This document shows positions 1 through 13,225 of a stretch of DNA of 64,000 nucleotides, in pieces. Position 1 is the first letter of the stretch, and the number at the start of each line of letters is the position of its first letter. Position numbers and translations under genes: made by a program. The DNA comes from Sipunculus nudus (lineage: Eukaryota; Annelida; Sipuncula; Golfingiida; Sipunculidae). The stretch spans positions 59,125,300-59,189,299 of the forward strand of contig CM049314.1 of assembly GCA_026874595.1 (NCBI GenBank), read 5' to 3'. The notes under the pieces are model-generated. The model did not search any database and was not told where the DNA came from. It was given only the letters and a program-made list of their open reading frames with translations.

Positions 1-189
1 AAATAATTTAGCTTTTAAGTGGTCCTTATACACCTTCTTTCATATTTTTTTAATTTTGATTTATTCATGCTTTTATCCTATGAGACAATGACTAGAAAAC
101 ACAGACAAACCATATATATTTTTTTCCGTTTTTTTTAAGATTAAATGATTTGATAGAAGTTTACTTTCAAAATTTACTCTCCACTCTAT

Positions 190-404
190 ATTCCTCAATA
201 TTAATTTTTTTATTTTGAAAATGATAAGCCTAGAAATGGGTCGTTTTCAACTAGTTACAGGATATTCAAACAAATGTCTTTACGAGTCAATTCATAAGAA
301 ACAGTGTTCATATAATTGATGTCAACACAATAAGGAAATTATCCAAGGATGTTGGGGGACGCCTGCGCTCCAATCCGTGTTCACTGTTTAATAAAGTCGT
401 CTTG

Positions 405-465
<61 letters not shown>

Positions 466-1300
466 GCTCTGTTCTGAAGTACAATCAATGAATCATTATT
501 TATTGACCTTTGGGAGGAAGTAGTTAAGGGGAATCCCCCATGCAATGATTAATCAAGTGACAAACACCATAAGTCTACTAAGTTGTACAATACACATACC
601 TTTAAACCATTGAGACATTTTAACCTTTGACTATACGAGTCATATATACAACTTCTTCCCCCCCCCCCCCCCCCCCTCCCGCCCAAGAAAACAGCCAGTG
701 TTTGTTAACTCGGCATGTATTCTCAGAATAAATCAACCACTTTGGACACCTTTGTTACGCCACGGTTTTATTCTTTCCCTACTATACATTTCTCAATATT
801 AAATCGTTTAGTTTGAAAATGATAAGCCTAGAAATGGCGTATTTTTCAGCTGATTACAGGAAATACAAAATAAGGACTTTACCAGTCAACTCATATGAAA
901 CAGTTTTCATATACATGTAGTTTATAACAACCTAATTTGGATGTTAGCGGACGTCTGCGCTCCCTACCCATGTTTTTTTTATTTAGCAAAGTCATCTTAT
1001 AATATATATGTAGCTCTGATCTGAACTACTATCAATGAATCATTATTTATTGACCTTCCGGAGGAAGTAGTGACGGGGAATCCCCAATGCAACGATAAAT
1101 CAACTGACAAAGACCATAAGTCTGCATAGTTGTACAATACACATACCTTTGAACCATTGAGGCAACTTAACCTTTGACTATATGAATCCTATATACAACT
1201 TCTCCCCCCTGAAGACAGCCAGTGTTTGTTTACTCGGCATGTGTTCTCAGAATAAATCAACCACTTTGGACACCTTTGACTTGCTACGGTTTTATTTGTC
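190..1300 (+). repeat. Tandem direct duplication, unit about 550-600 bp
   Basis: Unit 1 is about 190-775 and unit 2 about 788-1297. Shared blocks include AATGATAAGCCTAGAAATGG, CAATGAATCATTATTTATTG and CAGAATAAATCAACCACTTT. Length differences come from the (AT)n at 406-462 and a poly-C run at 658-676, both in unit 1. No ORF. Confidence 0.8.
406..462. repeat. (AT)n microsatellite
   Basis: Pure AT. Similar tracts lie at 2682-2719, 3691-3770, 20400-20444, 36306-36326, 56213-56241 and 63488-63541. Confidence 0.95.
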
Positions 1301-2679
1301 TCTCAGGCTATTTGTAGCCCTTTGATATGTGTATCTGTCTCGTTGTTCTGCGATAAACCTTTTGTTTTGACTGTTTGAATTACTCTAATTAATGCTTATC
1401 TACGTGCCTAAAGGAAAAGCAAGTGTTTCATTGTTTATCCTTGCCAACGTGGATACTTCTTTAAAGTCGCCAGCCAATGTTGAGTAACATGTTATTTCGC
1501 AGTTTTGGAGTTATTAACTGTTCGATTACTTTCACTTTTCTTTTGTTTATACAGATACGATTAATCGGATTTAAACATTAAACAAAATCCCATCTCCCTA
1601 AAATGTTTATTCAATATTTTAGTCATGATAACAGACGGAACTAATTATACTATATCTGCTCTCTGTTATTGTCCAGAATAGCTTACCCTGGTCTATAGCT
1701 AGTGGAAAATGCAAAACCACAACAAATAACTAATAAATATGTGCTTTATACAGCTACTGGACTTGTCCCTTATTCATCATTAAAAATCATCGTGTATCTA
1801 ACAATGACTCAGGAAGGTTTTATTTCGCACCGATTTAGAGATAATAATATAGAAATGGCTTTACAATAAATATTCTGAATATATTTATATTATCCGCCTC
1901 TCACAGTTTGCGAATATAAACGAAAAAGCTAATTGCCCTATTTTATATCTGGTTCATATTGATAAGACGCTGTTATATATGTGTATAGATTCATGAGAAA
2001 TTAAAGAGCTGATTATCTATGACACATAAGTGTAACATTTATTTCATAATCGAACATCTGATGTTTTCTTTAAGCTGCACTTTCACAGCTATTCACACGT
2101 ACGCGTCAGTCTATACAATAATCTATTTACAGTTACATTACAAAACATCTCTAATGAGTATGAATCATACTATAGCTGACCTTGAGGAAAAAAGTTGAGC
2201 AGGTGTTTGATAACTCTTATTAAATAACAGGTCAAAGTACGCTTTGTTCCCGCTTCATCGGCCTATTGTGACATTAAGACTATCCGTTGCCAGCAGAACA
2301 GGTACCAGCCGAGCGAGGAGTGTAAGCAAGGAGTGTTGTTTGTTTTAATTTACTTACAAAACTTACAAATTACCGACAAGACCACACGCTGAGAAAAAGA
2401 GGCCCGACACCCAACCTGTACGAGATTGGGTGCACGTGGGTTGCCGGGCATGATCAATATGAAAAAAGAGAGAACAACGTTAATATTTTATTATCTAAGA
2501 TCATGAATGTTTAAGTTGATTTGCTGAAACGTGCAATATCATAAGACAAAGTCAATTTAGTATTTGACAGTTAATGAATACAATATCAATACAATATGTT
2601 TGGCACCACAGAGCAACATTGCTCATGGCTAATTGCAGAGCAAATTTTTTTCAGGGCTAAAAATGGGCTTCTTTTGATG

Positions 2680-2722
<43 letters not shown>

Positions 2723-3690
2723 ATGATAAACCCGGTATACCGGGCTTATTACCGGAGTTTGGGAATTATAGTAAACGAGATGTGGAATGTTGGCTCATTT
2801 TTTATTGCAAAAGTTAACAGAAAATATATGTTTTCAGGGGGAAACTCTCTCAATAGGATATGTATAAATATTTTTTTACATTTATTTTGTGGCGTTGTGC
2901 TCGTAGCAAAAAAAAATTCATACCCCGGTATGGTCAGTGATGATGTTTACATTGCAAACCGGATTGAGACGAGGGGATTTTCGGTGATATTTGACTGGAT
3001 TCTATCGTTGGACGTATAAAGATTAGGTTGATGTGAGGAGCACATGAAAGATTTATTAAATGTGCAAGGAAACTGTTCCTGAAGAAAGAAACAGAAATAA
3101 TCATACCTTGTAAGTAGCAGAAGCGGACCAAACGGGACTCCATGCAAAGGATCCGTATCCCATTTTAAGCCACCGCAACCCTTTTTTTATCGTATCAGAC
3201 ACATTTTGAGGTCTGAAACCCCCGCCATTACTCCACCCCACCCCTGTTCTTGAAACTGGGACCTTGAATTAGGTTTTGTGTCATTAATCCTCCTGTGTTG
3301 AGCTCTCCATTTCATAAAGCGAGAAACATGTGTTTTTCTCTTTTACTGACCACGCACGCTGGTGAGAGCCTCGTTCAAATGTAAGGCAAGACATGCTCTA
3401 ATACCTCACTGAAAGCAAGCGTTATTCATATGAACAATAGTCTGAGGTTGAGTGACCACGATGCACGCGTTCCGGTCATTGCCGAGAGCAGTTCGGCTGT
3501 GCTTGGTCTAACCTCCGTGCAAGTCAGTTAAAACGGAAAAATCACTCAAAATTACATGTACATTAAAAATTATTTATTCTCATATCGCTCATGTCAATGC
3601 AGGAATAACCTTTAAAATGATGTATGGCACAGTGTTGTACACAACGCGGTTTTAGAGAATATTGCGAACAAATGTGGACCGAATTCCTTT
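1301..3690. other. No gene seen
   Basis: AT-rich; short ORFs only. A GC-richer patch at 2400-2450 has a short stem (CACCCAA with TTGGGTG) of unknown meaning. Confidence 0.6.
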
Positions 3691-3709
3691 TATAATATAT
3701 ATATATATA

Positions 3710-3773
<64 letters not shown>

Positions 3774-3859
3774 GGTAGTGTTACCCTCCGATGTAAATTG
3801 CTCTATGGCCTACATACTAGGCAAGAGCGGTATAACTCTGGAGAAAAACAACACTAAAA

Positions 3860-3907
3860 ATTCACAACAGTCTGTTTCACGGGATGCGACCCGATCATCA
3901 GGTGAAT
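3860..3907 (-). ncRNA. Candidate hammerhead ribozyme, mirror copy
   Basis: Exact mirror of the plus-strand candidate: the core is the complement of TCATCAG (3895-3901), and stem I is ATTCAC (3860-3865) with GTGAAT (3902-3907). It has the same U-U flaw in stem II. Confidence 0.55.
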
Positions 3908-3927
3908 GTGGTTAGAATTCTAACCAT

Positions 3928-3975
3928 ATTCACCTGATGATCGGGTCGCATCCCGTGAAACAGACTGTTGTGAAT
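3928..3975 (+). ncRNA. Candidate type I hammerhead ribozyme
   Basis: Stem I ATTCAC (3928-3933) pairs with GTGAAT (3970-3975), 6 of 6. The core CTGATGA is at 3934-3940. Stem II CGGG (3942-3945) pairs with CCCG (3952-3955) under a six-base loop. GAAA is at 3957-3960. Stem III ACA (3960-3962) and TGT (3966-3968) is very short. The predicted cut is after T3969. One flaw: the stem II closing position is U-U (3941/3956). Very short stem III is typical of hammerheads of Penelope-like elements, which cut as dimers. Confidence 0.6.
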
Positions 3976-4039
3976 TTTTAGTGTTTTTTTTTCTCCAGAG
4001 TTATATATATATATATTTATTTATTTATTTATATCTTGT

Positions 4040-6930
4040 TTCTTTTTGGCATCCCAGCCCTCGATATCAAATCATATCAGCTCTCTAGTATTTTATTTTT
4101 AAATTTAGTTAATAAAATATTGTTTGTAAATCAGATTATTAGGGGAATTTTTTTATATTAACGAGGCAGCACTTGTGGCACTTAGTGTGTGCGGCCGATT
4201 CAAAAACAGCGGCCCCTGGCGGGAAAGACGAGACCTAATAAACGCAGATATGGTTTTAAACGGGAGACCAGTCATAAGTATATATCTGTTCAACCTACAT
4301 CCTTTGAAGACATATATATAACAATTCATGAAGGCATGATGATTGTATGCATATATTATCTGTGTAATAAGTGAGAAAGAGGTTACATAATGATTTTTTT
4401 AAGATCTGGTTGCATTATGATATATACGCATATTGATTAGATTAAGTGCGTTCAAGTAGCCATTCAAAGGGATGTTATGCTTATCAGCCGTGTATTGTTG
4501 TGCATGTAATTATCGCACAAATATGTTTTTAAACCTTTGCATAAAATGTAAGACGTGATTAGATATCATCTCAAAAGCGATGTGTCGCAAGATATTTTAA
4601 GCTATACACAAATATATATTAATATCTATACACACGTTAAAAAAAGGTGTTTATTGCTAATCTAGATGGTAGTACAGCCGAATACACGCTTTTTTATACT
4701 CTCGGTAATAAGCAGAGGGTGAACGCCTCGTTAGCCAAAATTACAACTTATAAATTTCTTTAATGTCAATCTTCATTCGAGTTTCATCAAATATTACAAA
4801 TTGATTTAGCGAGAGTGCAAGCATGGTGCATTTTTTAAACTTCATGATTCAATAATTTTTCCACTTTTGATTGTAAGTGATGCCCAACCAATGTAGGTAG
4901 TGTGATAAATTAGGGCTGTTCTGAGGTAACTTATAAAAAGCGAGTGATGTTAGGAGGGGTCACAATCTAGCTAGGAGCGGGGGGAGCACAGTCTGGTCCC
5001 ACACTGAATCTTGTATAAAATACACATTTATATATCCAATAACCATGAGCATCAATAGCCAACAATGAAAGAAAAACAAATATATATGTATTACATTTTT
5101 GCGGTCAAATCAGTCAGGGCATCGCCTGTTTGACATGTGTTGTGGCTTCGCAACGCTAAGGGTCCAGCGCCCTGTGTTTATGTTGACACCTGTGAAAACG
5201 CGCCCGGTCCACTGTTTTTAACACTCGTTTACGAGTAAGCAAACGATTTCAAGGCAATATTTTGGCAGGTACAGATTTATTTTAAAGGTATCACCTATTT
5301 TTCGTGTTATCTCAACATGCTTGCAGGTGATTCGGTCCCTTTAACCTGTAAGCCAAGCCTTTTAAAGACCGATTAGAAGAATTAGGAGTTCAATACTGTT
5401 ACTCATAAATATGGATCCTATTCTTGACATGTACGTCTAAAGATTAATATTGTATACAAACATGAATATTACTTTTTGAACAGTCTTTTTTTCCCTGGCG
5501 TCTTCTTGCTGCGGCAACACATTCCAAATCATATATATGTCTGTCCATAATAGTACTCGGTTCACTATACTACAGCGGACCCTACACCTTAATCTTCCTT
5601 ATTCATTCACACTTACTGATTCGAAAATTTTATATTGTATATAAAAGAAATTCAGCATCCGAAAGCTCTGGGAGAAACAAAACAGTCAATACTGCACAAA
5701 GTCAACCTAGATAATATTAAAAACATATTTTCTTGCATGTGCGAAATATCTGGCAACTCTCATAGGTTGTACAAACGTACATGTGGCATTTGGTGTTTTG
5801 TACGCATTTCTTTTCCGGTGAATGGCAGAATATGATTCGGCACTTGTTTGACAGGGCAATAGCAACTGAAAAAAAGTGAGCTATTTGAGTAAACATTCAG
5901 ATCATGTCATACTATTAAACTACTAAAAAATTAAACGAGAAAAAGATCGGATCACATATACCAAGAAAATGACATAAATACCATTCGGCATCATTATTCA
6001 TGAGAAAGCTATCAGTCATACAATAAAAAGCAATTATATTAGAGTGGCTCCACGAACAGGTCGGACAAACAGACAAACAAAAATATAAAAAAATAGGTAA
6101 TTTTCCCCATAAAATGATAAATATTCGTCAACTGAAGAATTAATTATACCCTAATTTTAACTTTCAGTTTTTGGTCCAAGGCCAACACAGCATTTTAAAT
6201 TAATTAGAAATATGCTCAAGAGAGCGCACACCTCCGCCAAGGCAGCCCATTAGGCATTGTAAGAAATTTATTGTACCACTTTTTTTCCATGCTGTATGTT
6301 GATTTACTGACATCGTTCAGGGAAACGGCACGTAAAGGAAAAGGCAGATATCATAACACATAACTTCTGTTGTACACTAACCGCCCGCTTTTTTTTAAAA
6401 TCGAACAAGAAAACGGGAGCCAAATTACAGCGCCATCGACAAATCCGGCCAGTATGTCATGAAAAATATCCAGAATCCTTGGTGCAGCACACAGTGTATC
6501 AATTACATAACTATACCACGTGTGAGTAATCTATGCTAATAATCCTTTTAATGCTCTTGGCTTTTCAGATTTAGATACAACAAAAACTCCTGATTTAATT
6601 CATATAATTATCAAATGTTTGTCATTTTCCACCCCTTTTCTAATGTTTTTTTTTCTGCTAATTTTTTTCAAATTCATTCAGTGTTATCATTAACACAGTA
6701 TTACTGTTATCATTTTAACGCAGTAAAACTGCACATTAGCCACTACGACCGAAATAATCTCCACTCTTTATGTACGCACATGAAATTTACATTACGCACT
6801 TGATAAGGTGCGAGTTTACTAGTAAGAACATATCTGATTTGAACACAACATGTATTTAAATGTTCTTACCAATAACTCTTCGAAATGTTTCAACTTAACA
6901 TTTTCCCAATAAATCGAGTTCTTTTCTGCA
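4040..6930. other. No gene seen
   Basis: Downstream of the BRICHOS gene; only short ORFs without splice support. Confidence 0.55.
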
Positions 6931-6938
6931 TATTAACG

Positions 6939-9900
6939 CTAGTATTGAAAATTATGTTTACCGATGTCAGACGCATGCGCAGTAGCTCTATCCGGCATGT
7001 CACTCTCACTAAACAACCAGAAATGGTCAAGTCCATGGCATATTTCCCGGGCTCTTCGACTCTGTAACGACCTGTACTGGTCAGGAGACTCTGACGTCAC
7101 AGGGACGTACCTTCCATTTTCTGTGTGCATTCCTCCGACACCTGAATGCTGTAAATATACCTCACACTAAGGTGTGTTTTCAGTCAAAAATATTCATATG
7201 GGTCGCGTATAATGAAAAATCCTATTGAATATAATCTCTAACAAAGCAGCTGATGTACAGGGATAAGTGGAAGTAAACTAAAAGGTATATTATATGGACT
7301 ACAAAGCATCTGCTAGCATCGGTGCCGGTTACTGAAAAACCTTCTTGCTGTTCAATAAAAAACGCTATACCTCAACGTTTCTTTTTCCACTATAAATAAG
7401 ATTATATTTAAAAAGAAATAAAATTAAGACACGATGCGTTATTATAAGTTATATCGTTGATTAAATTATTCAGTAAATAAAGCATATCTGTTAACCATGA
7501 AAACTTGCTGCTTGCTGTAATGTGACTGGTCTCCTGACAACCCACATCTGACATTTTGAGATTTTTAAAGATTTTTTTATTTTAAAAAATGTACTCATAG
7601 TTTTGTTTTACTTAGAACTGTTTTACTTTGACTCAGCTTTTCCTCGACCTTAAAGACATACCTCGCGATAACGGCCGCTTTGTAAATACTCGTACAGTGT
7701 CGGTGGGTTCATGCGCTCTGTCATGTTTAAAGGTCTAAGAAAACAGACGGCCCTCCCTTCATATCTCACGCGGTATACCGAAAGAGCCTATCATAGACAA
7801 TAAGAAATCATCAGCCAAGCAAACATTTCGAGGGTTATAGAGAAAAACTTGTGAACTGCAATAACATTATTTCACATACTCAATATTTCCTGTATACTAT
7901 GAATATACAGACTGATATTCTGACATTTAATGTTATGTTTATAAATCTCTAATAACCTATACATTTGGCTATGTCTTTTGTCCACTATAAGCATATATGA
8001 TTTTTATGACAAAATGATTTTCATGACATAATGACTATTGCAATAAGATTTGATCTATATTTTTCTATACTCTGTGTCTACATTTATAAAACTTTACATA
8101 TCTTAGCGGTGCAAACTAGATTGCGGAAAGCAAAAAAATGTATATTCTTGAATTTGTATCTGTGAATTACTAGTTTACACTAACACTCGGTTTAAGCACA
8201 GTAAAATACCTCTCTGAAGCTGTGCAACACATGCAAATCTTTACTAGGGATTATGAATTCCTGCTCTCCTCTGTCCACATCAACACGAATCTTTTGGGTC
8301 CCGTCTGGTGTCTCGATTTCCACCTCCTACAGAGAAACATAACATACATGTATAACTCTGGATGTGGGTTGGTGTGTGAGAAATTTAATGGGAGCAATGG
8401 CAGGAGAAAAGACTGGTAAAAATCACGTGTACATATATACACGCACAAATATATTTATACTAGTCTACGATGCTATGTTCTTTTTTGGACTAGGGTTCAT
8501 ATAGAAACACCCCCTGTACGCATTTTCCTATATCATAATCAAAAGCTTTAAAATATTGATAATGCCTATGGGTTTAATATCATGCTAGATAGTAATTTAT
8601 TTGTGTGTGTGTATGTAATTTGCAATTTTATTTAATGATTTTAATGGAAAGGTAGTATGAAGGACAAGCTGTGGACAAAATTTGTAACAAAGGCTCTATT
8701 GCTGGTTGGTAATAAACCTATGTACTAGAATAAATCAGGAAAACTGTTCAGAAACGGGCTGAATGGGTGTACCTCTGAGTGTAATGATAACTGGGACACT
8801 TAATGTCAACATTTTCAATTGAACAAAACACCTTATGCAAAATGATGTCATCCATATTCGTTCTATATAGAATTGACAGGACCCGTTGGGACCTTACCTT
8901 GACATGGCGTTTGTGGTTTATACGGAAGCCAAGAACAGCTCCGGCGGTTGCCAGGGCAACCACGAAGACTACCAACACACTGATGACAATCCTTCGCTTG
9001 TTCTTCTTTTTCTGTTTGGAAAGGTTTTATTGCAAAGTATGATAAATAAAATGGAGACCATTCTCAACTAGACGTGTATTACATAATTATATCAGCATGG
9101 CAACACATACAATAACAGAAACTTTGTCAAACATTTAATAATAGGTTTGTAAATATTATATATCATTCCGGCCATCCCTTTATAAGAAATCATTATTCGC
9201 ATTAAGCATTATCATAAGAAAGAGTTCAATGTCATTTTATCATAAATTTTTTACTGAAAATTACCACGATATAAAATCACCATTTAAAAAGCGTTAAGGC
9301 AATACCTGATCGTCAAATAAAACCCAGAACTTGTGTACGAGAGATTATATTTTTTGCAGTATGCCCTCCCATGGTAGCTAATGATAATACCATCGGCTCG
9401 TCGCATGTATACATGTGTACCGGTACTTAGAATAGAAATAAATGTCCTGGCACACCCGAAAGGAACTTTGAAACAGCAAGTGGCATTAACAAGACCGCAG
9501 GCATGTGGCACGGAATGCTTAAATTCATACGACTATGTTAACAAAGCTTTCTTTAGATATCGATTACCTTATTGAAATACCAAAGTGTCTGTGTATCGGT
9601 ACTGATTAAGATTCCTGATTCAACAGTTTGATTCCATCTGTATATGGTAAGCCTTGGTTCTAATTTTCAAGGGTTTCATATATTTAAACATTGGCGTCCA
9701 ATGTCCAATGTGTGTCAACATGTACCTAGAACTACAGTTACGAACTCGTAACTTTTTTCCCGTTTTATATATAGAACATACTGTCATGATTATTTCATAT
9801 ACATTGTAATTCTATTGGTGTCTTTTTAGCGGACAGGCGAAATTACCTGTGATACATCCGTGTCCTTATCCATACCTTTTTGTTGACTAATTGGAATCAA

Positions 9901-10067
9901 AAGTTTTTTATTAATACTAAAGAACTTAATTATATCTCGAACAAATATACCATCTGTTATATATAGAATTTACTTTATCCACCTACCTTATCATTTTCCT
10001 TGTACCGCGGTGGTGAACTAGTAATCACAGACACGAAGATATTGGTATCCCTGTCTTTTGACGTCAT
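6939..10067 (-). CDS. BRICHOS-domain type II membrane protein, five exons
   Basis: Spliced gene; coding exons 10067-9987, 9011-8898, 8326-8210, 7787-7662 and 7148-6939. All junctions are phase 0 with good sites (donors GTAGGT, GTAAGG, GTATTT, GTATGT; acceptors AACAG, TGTAG, GATAG, TACAG). An in-frame TAG lies upstream of the first ATG. Product about 215 aa: a 27-residue cytoplasmic N-terminus; exon 2 with KKKNKRR then a hydrophobic helix (IVISVLVVFVVALATAG), giving type II topology; a linker (EVEIETPDGT); then BRICHOS from about LHVLHSFRE through AVCFLRPLN (first Cys) to REICHGLDHFWLF (second Cys, 64 residues later). The end resembles the LC-x-DLPIFWL closing motif of chondromodulin/tenomodulin. 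BRICHOS proteins are ER-processed chaperone-like proproteins; the substrate here is unknown. The last exon either ends at TAG (6939) or splices at GTAAAC (6961-6956). A short ATG ORF with donor near 9840-9880 could be an alternative first exon. Confidence 0.82.
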
Positions 10068-11199
10068 GCCGCCCGTGGTATATGCTCTAATCTGTAGCTA
10101 GAACCAACCTTGGCAGTGTTTCGTAATCTGGTCTCTCTGGTCGGGCAAGTCCTAATTTTGTGTTGCTTTATCACCGTTAAACGTCCATATCCAGATTGAT
10201 TGGGGATTCTTTCAAATCAGGCCATGCTTAAGCCACTAACAAGACCCTTCGTCATGATCCCACATATAAAGCGAAGCATAATTGCTCTCACATGAAATAA
10301 AAAGACCATAACCCTCTTTAATTGTCTACTTTACCTAACGAATTGTGCTTAGTATCTTCCTTAATCAGACAAAAACAGGTCATTGTTTTGCATAGCCCAG
10401 ATATAACAAATTCATTTTGTCGCAGTCTTGAAACAAGTCCAGCTAGCACTGTATTAAAATACACTTGTGTATGCCTAATCATTATCGATAAAAGTACTGT
10501 GTAAACGCATCGGGTATCTGGAGTGTTTCACTCACTGAAAAAAAATCAAATGCATAGATATTATACTAGAAAATACATGCTTTTCAATCTATGTGCCTGC
10601 AAGTAGGTCTGTCAATAACAACTCAGCAATGCATATCAATTGAAACCCTGCTGTAATTGCATGTGTCAACAACAAATGTTTCTTCGTATAGCAATATGTC
10701 AAAGATCAACCCAAAACCTTTAATACTTTACCTGAGCACCCATGTGCATGCCTGCTATTATATTAGGGGAAAATATTCAGATGCCTAGAACAACACCTTA
10801 GATTTGACTTTAAATATGGCCACACAATACATAACTGGCTTACTACTTACCATACTATACTAAATATATATATAAAGGTACTGTTATACTGTTTACGAAT
10901 ACTTGGTGGTTATCGAATACTGTATCCGTATATTAATTCGAATTGATATTTGTCAAATATGTGTATTTATTACAAGGGAGACTCTGTTTATAATGGTCAT
11001 CGCCTGGGGGCAATCGGTCCGCCATAGAGCGATTCGGTGACGGACCCTTTGCTCTACAATATGATGTTTTAAATGCACTTGAACGAACAAAATGGGGCCT
11101 CACAATATTTACTGTCATGTTCCCGAGGGAAAAATTAATTGAGAAAAGTCTAAAATCTTGTTATGTATGTCGAACACGTGGATGACCTTACAAGTTCAT

Positions 11200-11270
11200 G
11201 TGTTCCTGGGGTAAAGCGCAGGACTAAAACCGGGAGGTCGTGAGTTCAAATATCAAAAGAGCCGGGAAAA
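11200..11270 (+). repeat. Possible tRNA-like SINE head
   Basis: GGGGTAAAGCGCAGGACTA and GTCGTGAGTTCAAATATC are spaced like A and B boxes. Divergent and short. Confidence 0.3.
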
Positions 11271-11274
11271 TTTC

Positions 11275-12840
11275 TCATACAGGTTGACCGCTCTGCGTTC
11301 TCAATGGGATGGCCGTGTCCGACGGCCGTGCTTTACTGACAAATAAATGTGCCTTTCGATGGACCCTGGATGGTATAACGCATGGACGGAGATGAATTCC
11401 CACAAAGGGTCCCCAGGTGCAGTAATGCCTGGGCCAGAATATAGTATAAGAGGAAACTGAATTGTATTCTGAATAAGCACACATTTAGTTAATCTGACAT
11501 TAAAATAGAGGCTGTTACATCCAACAAAAGAAATAAATAAAAAAGTGTTTGATTTTTTCGTATAATATACATTCTCATTTGAGCCACTAGAAGTAATGTC
11601 ATTACATTCGATAATCGAGAAATTTCGGTTGGGTCGACCAATCCTGAGAAACTTTATTTTCGGGGAATGGGCCACAGATACATCCCTATAACGTTCTGAT
11701 GTACTTTTTGCAAAGTATTTTGCAGACAAGTGTGATTTTCTCGTGCCGGTGTTTCTGTTGCTTTGACGGGATAAGTGTGAAATACTATGTGAAAATAATG
11801 TAATAAAGATAAAAAGGTATTAAGCTTAGAATTTTTATTCCTCTGATAAAAGTGATGAATGTGGGCTTAGGCCTCCAAAGCTCCACCCCCCTCTAGATCC
11901 TCCACTGGATATGGTATGCGTTAGTCTAAATTTCTTAATTTTGTTGAATGCATGTAACTTGATGTAATTTGAATCAACTTTATATAATGAAAAATAGTGT
12001 TGAAAATTTAAAGCAAAAATGTTTACTATATTTAACAAAAATATATATTTCATAATCTGTGCAGTTATTTTTACATTCGGGGAGGTGAATTTAGTCCTCT
12101 TGCATTAATGGGTTGTCTGGAAGAAATAAGCGGGGATCCTTATTATTGGTGGATAACCTTTCCCGACAGGTGGGTCTTCTGTCTTTGATGATACCGTCGT
12201 CGTCCGTATGTATCCCTACAATGTCTTGATTGTGTCTCATAGCTCCGTTTACGGCCAGGGATCATAAGGCGGTGGCAGCACGTCAATTACGGACTCCCGT
12301 AACGCTGCGTACACAACCGTGGCGCAACCCTGTTCAGTTTCAGCGACGTATGGCCAGGGAGCACCAAGGGTGGGGACGGATTCATACAGGGACGCGTGAC
12401 GGATGACGAGGTATGAATTACGGTCAATCAGGGACACGCTAAGGAACGAGTACGGCGAGTTAATGACAGTACACGCCGCTGAGGAAGTTTTGAACAGATC
12501 AAAACTTCCGTAGCGTTCCCGGACCAAGTGGTTTCACAACGGATAATCTCGGATGGAACCAAGGATGACGGCGGACGCTGTACGGATCACGAGGGATTAA
12601 AACAAGTGAGGGTTGCCTTTAGTATAACGTGGAAAAGTAGAGATAGTGTGGCATTTGATGGCACACTCAACGTATCAGCACTCAGGCACACAACAAATCA
12701 CAGCAAAATCAGCGGCAAACAACAAGGGATTAATAAAAGAACATCAGAGGTACAGAATTTAAAAAGAACCTACAAAATGGGGTTCCTGCCTGTTATGCCT
12801 CCCTAGACTCACTGTACATACACTAGATAAAACTTTAGTA
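11275..12840. other. Unassigned, partly GC-rich stretch
   Basis: About 12240-12800 is GC-richer than its surroundings and has facing ORFs of 92 codons on each strand (12249-12527 minus, 12528-12806 plus) with no recognisable domain. It may be a repeat remnant. Confidence 0.4.
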
Positions 12841-12889
12841 AAAAGACCGAGTCTCTATAGTCTCTAGATCCCTTGGAGCAGTGATACTG

Positions 12890-13075
12890 GATCCCGGCTA
12901 GCGGCACCTCTCTGAACCTCAGCTGACAGCACCTAATTAGAAACCTACTGGCATCTCCTCACTAGCATCACCTCACTTGCAGCATCTTGCTGGACAGCAT
13001 CTCGCTGAACAACACCTTGCTGGACAGCACCTCATTGGACACGGGCTTGCAGCATCTCACTTGGCATTAGGTAGC
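12890..13075 (+). repeat. Degenerate short tandem repeat, about 20 bp
   Basis: Variants of CAGCATCTCGCTGGACAG and CACCTCATTGGACA recur with shifting order. No ORF. Confidence 0.45.
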
Positions 13076-13225
13076 GGCACCCATCTGGATCCGGCGACCT
13101 GCACTTCTGGTCTCTTCAGGCACTGCACTATGTTTTCCTGAATACTGTGTATTGACTCTCTTAAATACCCTTCTTCCCTGGAGCCTCATTTATATTCTTA
13201 AGACTAAAACAATGCCTCGCCTGCT

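Larger units (their letters stand above)
3832..4004. repeat. Long palindrome centred on GAATTC
   Basis: Two arms of about 86 bp are almost perfectly complementary around the GAATTC at 3915-3920. The outer ends read ATAACTCTGGAG and CTCCAGAGTTAT, and AT microsatellites lie on both sides. It can form a long hairpin or cruciform and holds a ribozyme-like motif in each arm. Confidence 0.9.

Noticed and set aside
2072-2110. TTAAGCTGCACTTTCACAGC, similar to TTAA element ends
   Set aside because: No second inverted end found nearby; may be a fragment only.
2596-3019. ORFs of 73 and 99 codons around 2.6-3.0 kb
   Set aside because: One reads through an (AT)n tract (YIYIYI); no domain or codon bias.
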